64,000 nucleotides of DNA from Sphaerosporella brunnea (Eukaryota > Ascomycota > Pezizomycetes > Pezizales > Pyronemataceae). Made by a program: the position numbers and the translations under genes. The stretch is from positions 1 through 64,000 of the forward strand of contig VXIS01000129.1 in the NCBI GenBank assembly GCA_008704415.1, written 5' to 3'. This document shows positions 32,012 to 43,259 of this stretch, one piece after another. Within the stretch, counting starts at the first letter, position 1. Every line of letters begins with the position of its first letter. Under the pieces are notes generated by a model, which saw only the letters and a list, made by a program, of their open reading frames with translations, made no database searches and was not told where the DNA came from.

Positions 32012-33294
32012 GAAGCGCGCCCTCACCGCGCTAATAATTGACCAGCCCTGATTATGCGAATCATGAGGCATTCTTCCACCCCCAGCACAACAGCGACACA
32101 TGAAGTGACTGCCAGGTCACAATAGTTTCGATAGGGTAGGACGACATTGTCATCACTTCACCTCCCGTACCTACGCCCCTTCCCGCTTCCCTCAGTAGCT
32201 GTAACTGACCGCCGTTGGACATCGGAGGGCTCAACCTATGGATACCACCTGGGCAACATCCTGTGCCGCCTCGCCTGAGTTTAAACTTGTAACCATGGTA
32301 GGTCGACGTTCCTAGGACTGTTCTCAAGACTACAGCTGAACCGTCATCGCAGTTTTTGGCCTGTGAGGGTCTGTCTTGCACTATTCATGGCCACTCCCCG
32401 CTTTATGTGTTAACATGTTGAAAACGTGGTGAATTGTTTGGTCGCAAGTCGTCATAATGCACGATCGATGCCGCTGGCATATCGCGTTCTCGCCGGATAG
32501 GCCAGTGTAATAAATATACAACTTGGTGTATATATCATCCACCTTGAGGTCACGACATAGCTGAACCCTCGCAAAATCCAAGACTGGTCCGTTGTGCACA
32601 TTGAGAGAGTTGTTCCCACAATCGCCTCTTCCGCACTGCATCCCTATCGCGGCAGTCCCTGATCCAAGCCGATGGCTTTGCGTGCGACAAAGATACCCGG
32701 ATTGCCTTGGTGGGACATGTTTAGGTAGCTTGGTTTCGATTCAACAACTCATTTGCCCTAGTGATTCGCTTGCTACCACTCAGTATTAACCTCAGCTGAT
32801 AGTCCGCATGGCAACTCGTCGGAATGAATGTTTAAGGCCAGTTAGCAAGGCGAGAGCGCTTGCAGTGAGCCCCCCAGCAAGACGGAACGGAACTATATCG
32901 TGCAAAGCAAGCCAGCGATAACTGCTGAGCATGTGCGCGTCCACCTATCGACCTAGATCCGCAACCGACAAAGTGGGGTCCCCTCTGTAGGTAGGCAGAG
33001 GGTAGGCAGCAAAGAGACTACGTTCCAGAGGGTGAAATATTGCTGGCATCGAGGGCACAGCGATGTTTGAGATCCTTCGGGCGTTAGAAGTGGGCGTACG
33101 TATGGGCGCAGGAATGCACACGGTAGTTGGTCAGTTGGGGAGGGAGCACGTCAATTCCATACAGGGATCACTTTCACCGAAGGGTTGGAGGATGTTTTTT
33201 GAGTTTCCGATTTACTCTTTTCACTGAAATTTTCCTTGATTTTCTTTCCTTGAGAGAGCCACCAGGCCAGACAAGGCCGTCTGCAGGCCTGTGA
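32012..33294. other. Unassigned spacer
   Basis: No gene, terminal repeat or tandem repeat recognised. Moderately AT-rich patches near 32500. Confidence 0.4.
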
Positions 33295-33612
33295 TGTGAC
33301 GGGGAGGGTTCATACAAACTAGAGGGGCCCAAGGTACTCGCGTACGGAGAACCGACGGGAACAAGAACGAGAGCCGAGACCGGATCCGGGAACAAGACAA
33401 GAGGTGCTACGCACGCAGGACTCGGGATCCAGAAGAAGATAGATACAAGATGGAACACGAAGGTTCAGTAAAGAAGAAAGGAAAGAAACAAAGCGGAAGC
33501 GAAAGCCCCTTTATATAGCCCACCTGGACGCGGGGCGCCGCCCCACGTGGTAGCGTAACATAACGTCGGAACAGCTGTAACCCTAATGCTAATCAAACCT
33601 CGCGCCGTGACA
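33295..33612 (-). repeat. Solo chromovirus LTR, inverted relative to 292-803
   Basis: Read on the minus strand it starts TGTCACGGCGCGAGG and ends CCCCGTCACA. It contains a CTATATAAAGGGGC TATA-like box near 33510, then CTTTACTGAACCTTCGT and GTACTTGGGCCCCT-like blocks shared with 292-803. Internal sequence is absent on both sides, so it is a solo LTR or a fragment. It lacks about 190 bp of the 5' part of the first copy. No clear 5-bp duplication is seen. Confidence 0.75.
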
Positions 33613-33700
33613 CGTAAGGCCTAAGGGTAGTCTGCTTCTCTCCTGTATGTCATGGCCACAAGTGGCCAAACACTTAATGATTAAAACAAAACAAAAACGG
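33613..33700 (+). mobile_element. LINE 3' end only, with altered hairpin
   Basis: GTAGTCTGCTTCTC then the hairpin GGCCACAAGTGGCC (33654-33667) and TAATGATTAAAACAAAAC. Both sides of one stem pair differ from the family (G to A and C to T), keeping the pairing. See the finding on the LINE hairpin. Confidence 0.8.
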
Positions 33701-34396
33701 ATTGACCCTGGAGCAGAGGATAGAGTTGGATTTAGGTTGGCCTGAATAGCGATCTGGAAGCGATTTTCTTCTGCATCCTTCGCCCGTGGCGTGTCCTTGC
33801 CAATGTGGAGTTTGTTGAGTGCTGGGGATGCCATTGTGAGAGGCGCGCCCTCTCCGCCATTTATGCTTACAACACCGCTCTTGGTGACTATCCACACGGA
33901 ACCACGATGGACTTGCGCTGTTCTATCTCTACTGCCAATTCACAAACAGTATTTGTAGTAATTTTCAGCTTCCAAAGGAGGCGCCGCATCCTGTGCAGAG
34001 TGATAGAGTGATCGCGGATTTCGGGCTTTGGGTTCGTGTCTTGTACTCGCGGGTTCTGAGAGCGACCCCTCCAATCCACTTCACATCACCACCGCACATC
34101 TTGTGCTCGTTTGCTTCGTCATCTCAACAGGTCATGGGCACTTGCGTTCCTAACGCCTACATTTTACATCCAATCTTTCTACCTCGCTTTTCCCCGTCGA
34201 ATACACGTTTGTGTTTACAGCGGGCGGAATCAACAGCTATTGAACAACGGAATTTACCTCTTACGACTACCTCTTTCATATCGATCCTCTTTCGTGCGAC
34301 CGAGCTCCCTTTTTTCTACTTACTTCAAGCGAACTCCCTTTCCGGACCGATCTTACGCTGACCGTACCTTTTTCTTGAACGGATCCTGTTCTCATC
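33701..34396. other. Possible copia 5' leader/LTR region
   Basis: Pyrimidine-rich DNA (34080-34390) leads up to the copia gag start at 34397. I cannot place LTR ends. 33720-33900 shows no recognised sequence. Confidence 0.35.
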
Positions 34397-35228
34397 ATGA
34401 TGGATAATTACAGGTCTGGCACTCATTCTAGTGTCAAAAGGTTCGATGGAAACTCGCTTTCTCGCGAGCGATGTATGAGCGTGGTCAACAGGACCGAGAC
34501 CTCTCCTGGGGGCGGAGATACCTACGGAACTACACAAGGACCGCAAACGAATACACGGAACGTGTCGCACTGAAACTGCGGCAAGTCATGCGTATGCCGA
34601 CTAAAACTGGCACTTGTGGCAGGCTGTAAGACTGGTCTTCACATCGCTCCAGAAGGGGATTCAGTTGAAGTATGCGAGTATTTCCCATCCTGCGGAGTTG
34701 CGCGACTCCATCAAGCGTAACGTTGAGGATGCGTTACGCAAAGGACAGTTCAATGTCCGTCGCGAGCTCTACAAATCCAAGCGGAAGGCTTGCCGTTCCG
34801 TCAACAAATAAGTTGCGACCATCTAGAACGGGCTGGATGAGTACAAGTTGAGCTCCAACGAGCCTGATGATAAGATTGGAGTCTGAAAGCACGTTTTCTA
34901 TATGGTGTTCTGTAAGAAGGTGATTGGGATGTAGAGCTTCGTCCCATTCATGACAAGATCGACTCCGAGGATTGATACAAGCACCCAAGCAAAATCATCA
35001 AGAAGCTGCAGAACCGAGAAGCGGAGTTGTGAAAGCTTAAGGGATTGTCATCCTGAGGTTGCTCTCTACACCAAGGCCGCTGAGATTGCCACGAAGGACA
35101 AGCAGAAGCGCGTTTGCAACTATAGCGCAAAACAGGGTCATGTCGAAGAAAGGTGCTGGTCCAAGGACGGGAAGACGGATTCTGTCGTCTCCCAAGATGT
35201 GGGGTACGCGTTTGAGTACCGGATGTAG
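34397..35228 (+). pseudogene. Ty1/copia Gag relic
   Basis: Starts ATGATGGATAATTAC with SVKRFDGNS, the typical copia gag opening (KFDGxN). After frame changes, 34614-35228 reads RDSIKRNVEDALRKGQFNVRRELYKSKRKACRSVN, then LDEYKLSSNEPDD, then a CCHC knuckle CNYSAKQGHVEERCW, in which the second Cys is Ser. Copia Gag forms the virus-like particle and binds RNA through the knuckle. Several in-frame stops (for example 34809-34811) and no protease, integrase or RT follow: the element is truncated. Confidence 0.75.
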
Positions 35229-35449
35229 TGGATGACACGAAATAAAACTGCGTTCCGTCTACAGGGAGTTGGCAAAATGGACAAGAGAAGTATTCACAGG
35301 GCAAACGACACAGGAAGAGCAAAAGGGCAGGCGTGAATGTTCTTTCCGGCCAGGCGTCACCGCTCCAGCTGGCTTTACATTGCGGTGAGGGTACACGGTA
35401 TGCTGGTCATTTCTACACTAGGAAGCAGAACGAGATCTCTGCTTTACGT

Positions 35450-35930
35450 TGTTTGGTGTATTGAAGCACCTGAGCACTGCGAAATCGCAAGGTTCCCTCT
35501 ACCAGTTTGGCTTCCGTACACGCAGGGTTTTAGACTGATTGATGGCTAACGAGTGATTGAATCGCAGGAAAAAGCTTTGCCGCGCTTGGCTCGCAAACCT
35601 GTCAACACGTAGTTAGATATCGAGGAATATCCTTAGCGTTCACACTAAGAATATTGGTACCCCTCTCCCCCCCTGGAGGGATGAGACCGACATCTTTTAC
35701 CCACTTTCCGCCAAATACTAACTCTGTCAGCGTTACGGAGGCGGGCGCTAGCGTAAAGACTGAATTCTGGGGGATGTAGAGACGGTGGCGGAAAATGAAA
35801 TAATCGAATCTTGTGTACTCGCGGCGGAATAGGCAAACTGAAGTGGTGGAAGGGGCTGTATTAGGTATAACCATGGAACGAGCTTCCCTGTAAAATCACT
35901 TGCTGATGTTGCCAAATATCATGTTATTCA
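35450..35930 (+). repeat. Repeat family X, copy P (3' part)
   Basis: Shares CCCTCTACCAGTTT, the 30-bp palindrome (35626-35655), a TCGAATCTTGTGT-CTCG segment and AACTGAAGTGGTGGAAGG with copies R and S. No terminal repeats or consistent coding frame found. It lies immediately downstream of the copia relic. Confidence 0.65.
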
Positions 35931-37387
35931 ACATGACATGGATAAACAAGGTGATTCCAGGTTCTTTCTAGCAGGCCTCACCGCCCAACCTGCCGGTTCG
36001 TCACGGGGGGGAGTAGACGGTGTGTTGGTGATTGCTATTCTAGCAACCAGAATGAATTCTTAACTTTTACTTGCTCGTTATGGTGTAGCACGGATTGATA
36101 ACCTGCGAATTCCGCATCCCACCTCCTCAAGATGCAACTGAGCACAGCCAAAGCTCCAGAAAATCCACTGTAAGACTGAGTGCATGGTTTCGACATTCTG
36201 GGGTTGCGCCGGTGCCCAGGACATCAACGCAATGTATTCTATCACCAGGGAACCCACGACGATATATCAACGTGGACGTTTTGTGTCGCATCGTTTCATT
36301 CGGTCCACCCACCGTCAGATGATTCTTCCAAAATACCAGGAAATGACTCAATCGTGGCTTATCTCACCTTGGGGATGCATCCAGCAACTGACAATATGAC
36401 ACACCGAGGGACCCTTATGCGCCACTGAACGATCTACGGAATGTGAATAGTGAAAGCTGAGCAAATGAAGGATTACTTACCGACAGCCACGCATCACACC
36501 CCCTTCATGGACTTCCCCGGCTCACCGAGCGTCCTACGTTTGCAAATGTCCTAGTTGTGTAGGAGGTATAGCACGAGAAAGAGTCTCCATCAAACTACTC
36601 AGGATGGAGCCCGCCAGCAACACTCAGGAAGTTTTCAACACGCAGCACAGCCGCAGCTTCGTTTGCGGATTTGCTGCCATAAACGTCTACATGCGCGGGC
36701 GGCTGTTACCTTACCCGCAATTTGATCTGCAAACCTTGATGTCTGTGGATGCTGCAACAAGTTGGTTCTTTGCTGTTATCGTTGTGGTCTCAACTTGAGA
36801 TGGCGCTAACGTTCATAATGACAGACGACACTGGCGAGGTTACACTATATGTGTCGCGGTAAATGTGGATCAATCGGCACGACATAGAGGCATTCTCAGC
36901 TGTAATTGCAGCGCAGCATGTGATGTCATTGTGATTTATCGGTCAGCAAGGGATGCAGATGTCACGAATACTACCCCTCGTGATGAAGCCTAGTGGCGTA
37001 TAGGGCCGCGCCGATGGGCGTTTTCGCCTTGGATATAAGAATTTTCAACCGGCTCTTTAGCCGTGTCTGTAGGCCATTTGACGCCGAAACTGGACTTAAA
37101 TCCTTAAACGTTGAAAAAAATATAAACGCCTCTCTGAGCGTCCCTTATCCGTGTTGGCAGATGCTACCCGGCGTTTCCAAGATGGGGTTCCAATAAGTGT
37201 GATGCTGTATATAAACAACACAACCTATGGGCTATATAAGGATATGGACTCCGCGGATTTGATCAGCAGGGCGGTGCATGAGCAGTGGCATTGTATCCGC
37301 AGGGGTAAAGCCCGGTGTTTTCCAGCGGTATGAACAGCATAGACAGTAGTCGTATGCATTTTTCTAACAATGTGCTCACCCGGCAAA
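35931..37387. other. Unassigned spacer
   Basis: No gene or element boundary recognised. Short open frames only (up to 82 codons). Confidence 0.4.
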
Positions 37388-39001
37388 GTGAAAAAGTGGT
37401 GATTATCATGTCAATTAAAGGTTCCTTGTGCGGCCTGTATGCCAGGGCCAGACTGGGTCATGGCGGTTCTGGGGAGTCGTGATTTCAATATCAACCAACT
37501 GCTGGGCATCGAAATTCCAGCGCGGCTTATCATCGGCCGTTCATGATGTCGGCCGTCAGCTGATCAAGTTGCATTATGACAGTCCGTTGCGTAGTAGTTC
37601 ATCGACACAGGCGCTGTGTGACCCCGAATGGTGGCTGAATACCTCGGCGTAAAGCTATGGCAGAACACCACACGGTTTAGTTGGACCTCTTCGAATGGTC
37701 CCTGCCGCAGCGCGGGTCATTCTCCGTAAGTGCTGTGGTAACTATTGAGGAGTCCTCCGCTTCCACGACTACAGTTTCAGAGGCAGTCCAGGAACACCAA
37801 ACTGCCGCCAATTTGCCCCCGCAATAATCTCACGCGGCTTTCGCTTTCATAATTCCTCACGGGCAGCTGCGCAGCGTATGCCACCTGAGAGACTATCGTC
37901 GATCTCATGCCTCAGAAAGGTGGACAGCGACTATCGCTGCGCTCAACTCATGTCTGGCCCCGCGAGTCCCCGTGTGCTTCATTTGTCAGCCCTTGTATGT
38001 TAACAGCACCTTTGTTCGCGGTTCAGGTTGCGGCATCGTTCCGGGTTGACACACTGCAAACCCTCAAAAACGTTTTCAGCCTCGCAGATAGATCGTAAGA
38101 GCGTGCATTGAAAATGCGGCGATAGTACATCTCTCGCAGTCTCTACCTGCCCCAGCGGACGTCAGAATATTTCCGCGATTTGCATCAGTCCGACGAAACA
38201 GATAGCAGTGTTCCTAAAGGACGAGGTAACCAGTGGTCTTCTTATCCTCCAGACCGTGGCAAGTATGACTCAATCTGTTCGATGCGCTGAGGCACGAATC
38301 ACTGACGACCAGGAGAATGAAGCTTATCCCGACAACGGCGTTATTCACCGGCGCTGTGTCCAGGGCTGTCAAGAGTCGGGCCGGTCCCGCTTTGAGCGCG
38401 GCCTGAGCCGCAGTGAATCAAACCCGCTTTTGAAATCACGGCCCGTTTGGCCCAGGCTTTTTGGATCGAGACCCAGGCGCCTACCGGCACCTGCCAGGCC
38501 CAGAACTACCTGGCTCCGGTCGGGTCCGCCAGGCATCGGTAGTTTTTTGCTTACACATACATCAAGGAAAGAAACATGAGCGTGAGATACAGATTCAACA
38601 ACCTGAAGGACCTTCAGCTACCCCTCCATCTCCGCCGCCCGCCGTTCCGAAATCTTTGGATTTTTGAGCATAACGTCAGCCATATTCATCCGCCTCTTTT
38701 CCAACCTGCACTTTCGAGGTTAAACTGCGTTGAACTTGCGAGATTTGTGAGTAAAATGTCAGCATTTCTGCTCCGCAGTATTCCGAATCTCATCTGAGTT
38801 GTTGTTTTTGGGGTGGATCGACCAGGCACCGTGTTCGGCACGATGACGGACCCGACCTTAATCCAGGATACCGGGCACCGGCCGGCCTGACTATTGAGCG
38901 CCCTGGCTGTGTCTCGGGACTCAGATACGCCGGTTTTAACACAAAATCGCGGGGTCCCTGCCACAGCGTCCGTCAGGATAATTCCAACACTTGAGTCTAT
39001 C
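37388..39001 (+). repeat. Repeat family X, copy Q, split by hAT-A
   Basis: Aligns with copy S through CCAGGGCCAGACTGG, GTATGTTAACAGCA, ACGAAACAGATAGC, GACCGTGGC-AG and TATTCACCGGCGCTGTGTC. The hAT-A at 38361-38905 interrupts it at GCTGTGTC. Sequence resumes with TCGGGACTCAGATAC, as in copy S (TTGGTACTCAGATAC). There is no coding frame that survives across copies. Confidence 0.7.
38361..38905 (-). mobile_element. hAT-A element, 545 bp, perfect TSD
   Basis: CAGGGCTGTCAAGAGTCGGG to GACTATTGAGCGCCCTG, flanked by GCTGTGTC (38353-38360 and 38906-38913). The unoccupied site is visible in repeat copy S near 42540 (GGTGCTGTGTCTTGG), so this insertion postdates the spread of repeat X. The interior is shortened relative to the 825- and 910-bp copies. 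Confidence 0.9.
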
Positions 39002-39680
39002 TGAAGAAACAGATAGCAGTGTTGCTACAGGACGAGGTAACCAATGCGCTTCTTAGCTTCCAGACCGTGGCCAGTATGATTCAATCTGTTTGACGCGCTG
39101 AGACACGAATGACCGATGACCAGGAGAATGAGGCTAATGCCACCATGGCGTGATTCACCGGCTCTGTATTTTTGTACTCGGAAATGCCAGTTTCAACACA
39201 AAATTGCGGTGTGCCCTCTGCTCGGATCCGACCAGTTCTGCTTATATACACGCACATTTTGAAGCTGATGAGCTGGTGATCAATGGCACATGTAGGATTA
39301 GATCTCTGGAAAAAAGTTATGTGTCGCCGCTGCGCGTGGCTGGCAAAGGTTTCAACCCGTAGGCAGGAACTGTGGAATATTCTTAGCGTTCACAGGAAGA
39401 ATCTTGCTAGCGCCTGTTCCTGGCCTCAGACCGACATATTCTACACAGTCACACTCTGAATACCGACCCTGTCAGCTTTTCAGGGCCGGGCGCTACAGTA
39501 AACACTGCATTCTGGCGGGGGCAGATAGGTGATAACACCTGCAGGCGCAAAACGAAACTATCCAATCTTGTGTTCTCGTGGCGAAACAGAGAAACTGAAG
39601 TAGTGGAAGGGACTGCATCCACTTTAATCGTGGAACGCGCATCCCTGGAAACGATACTTGCAGGATTTGCTCGACATCAT
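39002..39680 (+). repeat. Repeat family X, copy R (3' part)
   Basis: Begins GAAGAAACAGATAGCAGTG directly after copy Q, in tandem and in the same orientation. Contains GACCGTGGCCAGTATGATTC, the palindrome at 39376-39405, and ends near TGGAACGCGCATCCCTGG. The Q-R junction may be the result of unequal exchange. Confidence 0.7.
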
Positions 39681-40452
39681 CCTGTTGATGGAAACACTGC
39701 GCTGGTTGGGAAGCCTGGAGATATCGTCCTATGCACGGCCGCCAATGTATCCATCCATCTTGGTGTGACTTGGTCAAGGCAAGATACGGTGCGGGCGACC
39801 ATGGAGTGGCAGCGAGGATCCCGGTGCGGTGGTAAATCTCTCGCATGTTGTGCTGCTCGTCGACGGACGTTGTACATCGCTCGCACGCATCTGGAGTGGG
39901 GAATCACTGGGGATGCTCGCGCATGATGTGCTGTTAGGAACGCTTGTTAATCTCCCTGCAAAAAAAAATGGTGATCCTCGACAAATGATTGCTCTGGTTG
40001 TCACCCTTTTGTTGATTGCACGCTGACCTGGCCATATGCCGCATAGGTCACGGCGTGGCTGCCCTAGTGCCCGTTTGCATTTCCGTGATGGTGGTTGTTT
40101 GCCTCGCTGCGCGTTGGCGGTCCCGAGAAGACCAACGGTTATACAATTGAATGCCATGCCATCCAGGGTTAGAAGATTGAGATTCTGCGAGCATTGACGG
40201 CCTTCTAGCCACACATTTCGACAATGAGGACTGGGTTCGCAGATTGACAATGTCGATAATGAATTCTTGCCCTCTGGCTGCAAGATAACCAATCCTTACA
40301 ACTCTTTCTCCAGCACCACGCGCTTATCACGGAAGGGGTTAAACCACCTCTCGACGCGGAACAGGTTCTGCGCGAATGTATGTCGCACCAAGCACTCTTC
40401 CTCCGCCGAGCGCCATCACAATGCAGCATGTTGGGACCGTGCGATTGCAGTT
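39681..40452. other. Unassigned spacer, possibly further repeat X
   Basis: Some resemblance to DNA after copy P fades by about 39700. No gene recognised. Confidence 0.35.
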
Positions 40453-40984
40453 CCCTGTAAAAGCTGTGATTATCAAAACAATTACACGGCCCAGGTAAGG
40501 CCATACCCCAGGGCCAGACTGGATGATGGCGGTTCAGGGAACTATGCGATGTGAATATCAATCGACTGTTGAGCATTCGAATCCCAGTGTGCATTGTTAT
40601 CGGCCGTTAATTCTGGAGGCTGTCACCTGGGTCTCAATATATTATGACACTGCGTTGCGGAGTAGTGGTTGAATAGAGGAAACGTGTGAGCGCGAATAGT
40701 GATGGACACGAGCCGAACCGGCTCGAGCCAATATCCCGAGCCACGAGTTAGAGCCGGCTCGAGCCCGGTGTATTTTGAGCTCGAGCCGGCTCGAGCTTTT
40801 ACATAGAATTGGGTTCGTTTTGTGGACGTGCCTGGTCTCAGATATCACTCAAGCGGGACCATCTCAACCCACCCCACCATCGCCCCACCGCCGCTACCGC
40901 TGTGGGGGAACAGAGGCGGCTTGAGAGAGAGTGACCGCCAGTGTGGGGCAACGGAGGCGGCTTGGGAGAGAGTGATTTGAGTCA

Positions 40985-41643
40985 ATCCATCAGGAAAACT
41001 ACCGACGCGGTGATGCACCAGCAATCGAATCAAGCCGTCTTGGCAGGGTCCAGGTAGACCAGGAACTTGCAGCTATGTTCGGCAGTATTGGACAGCGGCC
41101 GCAGACTACCAACCTTGAAGGAACGATGGATAATACAGAGACAGCACGGTATCTTTGCGAGCCCCCGGTTGACCTGGGAACCGACCCTCTGCCTTGGTGG
41201 AAGATGGACAATCACCGCTTCCCTTCCCTCGCACGCATGGCAAGGGATTACCTCGCCATCTGTGCATCAAGTGGTCCGTGTGAACAGCTCTTCTCCGTGT
41301 AAGTTTGAATTTTGCCGAGCCACGTTTGCCCACATCCGCTGATCAACGATGCAGTGCTGGCGATATCATCACAAAAAAGCGGAACCGTCTGCTGGAGGAG
41401 TCCAGCAGCACGTTGTTGCTGCTTAAGCATTGGTTGAAGCGAACTGACGTCCAGCCATGGGAAAAGTGGGGGTATGAACTTGAAGACACCGCGGCGGACC
41501 CTTCAGCCAGACATCGTGAGGGCATTGCGGGAGACGGGGCCGGGCCGGAGAGCAATAGTGACGATGACGCCCCGGAGGGGGCAGATTCAGCTGCCGAGGC
41601 CGCTTTGAACTCCTCCTCAGGGCTGTCAGAAATCTCCGATTGA
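40985..41643 (+). pseudogene. hAT-B transposase C-terminal part with an intact intron
   Basis: Frame: SSRLGRVQVDQELAAMF, then LPWWKMDNHRFPSLARMARDYLAI, then CEQLFS. This is the hAT C-terminal domain (W...FP.LA.MA.D.L.I...S..E..FS). After removing the intron the frame continues VAGDIITKKRNRL, LLLKHWLKRTD and an acidic tail to a stop at 41643, the full hAT dimerisation region. The ancestral SSVPSERLFS motif is changed (SSGPCEQLFS). The N terminus with the catalytic residues is absent, so it cannot transpose itself. Confidence 0.85.
41299..41354 (+). other. 56-bp spliceosomal intron in hAT-B transposase
   Basis: GTAAGT at the 5' side, CTGATC branch-like word at 41339-41344 and GCAG at the 3' end. 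Removing it joins TCCGT to TGCTGGCGAT and keeps the transposase frame. The length and signals are typical of fungal introns. Confidence 0.8.
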
Positions 41644-42965
41644 TAGCTTGTAAACGCTTATGGAATCTACAGAGTCCCACCAATTGTTTCCCTCGTGCCT
41701 TAAACTGTTGCATGGCTCGAGCCCACGAGCCGAGTCCGGAAATCTGACGAGCCGGCTCGAGCCTAGCCTCCGGCTTGAGTCGAGCCGGCTCGTCTCCATC
41801 ACTAAGCGCGAATGGTGGTGGAATACTCACCGCTTCGAGGCCTACCACAACACGACAGCGTTTGGCTGGAACTCACTGACTGGTCGGTGCCGCCGCGCGG
41901 GTCTGACTCTGTTAAACAATGGCCAGCATGTTGCAGCGACCATCGAGAAGTCCTGGGCTTCCGCAACTTACAGCTCCAGAGCCGGTCAAGCAACACCCAA
42001 AAGCCCAACAATTTAACCCCTCGATAAATTGGCGCATCTCAGCCTGTCTTTCGTTTTCGATCCCCTGATCGGAGACGGGCAGCTGCGCAGCATAGGCAGC
42101 CAGACAGACTATTGTGCCACAAAAACAGCCAGCTCAACTGCTAATGACTCTCGCTGGGCGTGAATCCGCGGGTGCTTACATTTTCGGCGCGTGTATGTTA
42201 ACGGCAACCATTGTTCGTGTTTCAAGTAGGGGCATGGCTCTGCGTTGACAGACTTCAAAACCCCCGAAAGGTATTCAGCTGATAAAAACTCGCAGATGAA
42301 TGGTTAGAGAGGGTATTAACAATGCAACGCATTCACCATAGTACACCGACCCGTGTTAGAACAGACCTGCCTCCATAAGACGAAACAGATAGCTGGCGTT
42401 CCTACGGGATGAGGCAACTGGTAGGCTTCTTAACCTCCCGACCGTGGCCAGGATTGACCACCCTGTCCAACGCGCTGAGATATGATCGACCGATGACCAG
42501 CAGCACCAAGCTCACCCCGCCATGGCGTGATTCACCGGTGCTGTGTCTTGGTACTCAGATACAACGGTTTGAAAACGAAATAGCCGGGCTCCCTCTACCA
42601 GTTTTCCTTCAATACACGCACATTTTTAAGCTGATACTCGAGTGATCGATGGCGAACGTTGGATTAGATCGGTGGAAAAAGGGTATGTGTCGGCGCTGCG
42701 CGTGGCTCGCCAACTTTAAACGCACTGAGGAATATTCTTCCCGTTCACGCTAAGAATATTGCGAGCGCCTGCACCTGGCATCAGACCAACCGCTTCGGAC
42801 CATTCCTCACTCAAATACAAATCCTGTCGTCGTTACAAAGCCGGGATCTCGAGTAAACACCCCATTGTTGCGGTTGTAGAGAGGTGTCAACACCTGCTAG
42901 GGAAAAATGAAACAAACCAATCTTGTTTTCCTGTGGCGGAATAGCCGAACTGAAGTGCCTTGGCA

Positions 42966-43259
42966 ATGGCCGTGAACCGAGAGTCCCAAGGAAAGCGACT
43001 TTCCAGAGCAGTGATGCACACGAGACCGCGAGACGAGACTGAGAATGATAGAGACACGTCGAGGACTGTCGACACCAGTCGAGAACGGCGAGACTGACCG
43101 AGAATGCTGGCGGACGGGCCATGCGCGTTGGTGAACCTAGGTGGGCGAGGAACATAACAACAATGCAATTGCTGACACGATTCTCGTACAATAGCCGTTT
43201 CTGTACCCGCCGCTCGACATGGAACATTTCACTGGTCGTCCACCACCGAATCACGATGC
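42966..43259. other. Possible eroded terminus of a further hAT
   Basis: AGTGATGCACACGAGACCG at 43010 resembles the hAT-B end TAGTGATGGACACGAGCCG but with a different continuation (GAGACGAGACTGAG). No partner end was found. Confidence 0.35.

Larger units (their letters stand above)
40697..41804 (+). mobile_element. hAT-B element, 1108 bp, perfect TSD
   Basis: Ends TAGTGATGGACACGAGCCG and CGGCTCGTCTCCATCACTA (18 of 19 inverted positions match), flanked by AGCGCGAA at 40689-40696 and 41805-41812. Subterminal DNA is packed with GAGCCGGCTCGAGC motifs on both sides, likely transposase-binding repeats. It carries the last exon pair of a hAT transposase on the plus strand. The N-terminal two thirds of the gene is deleted. 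Confidence 0.92.
40453..42965 (+). repeat. Repeat family X, copy S, split by hAT-B
   Basis: 40453-40696 and 41813-42965 align with copy Q on either side of the hAT-B insertion. Copy Q at 37618-37640 (GTGTGACCCCGAATGGTGG) shows the unoccupied site. Contains the best palindrome (42731-42760). This is the most complete copy, about 1.4 kb once the insertion is removed. Confidence 0.75.

Noticed and set aside
33654..33667. Proof of RNA-level selection from the double change in the LINE hairpin
   Set aside because: Both changed bases lie in CpG contexts in the ancestral stem, so two independent deaminations could produce them. Kept as a suggestive observation, not proof.
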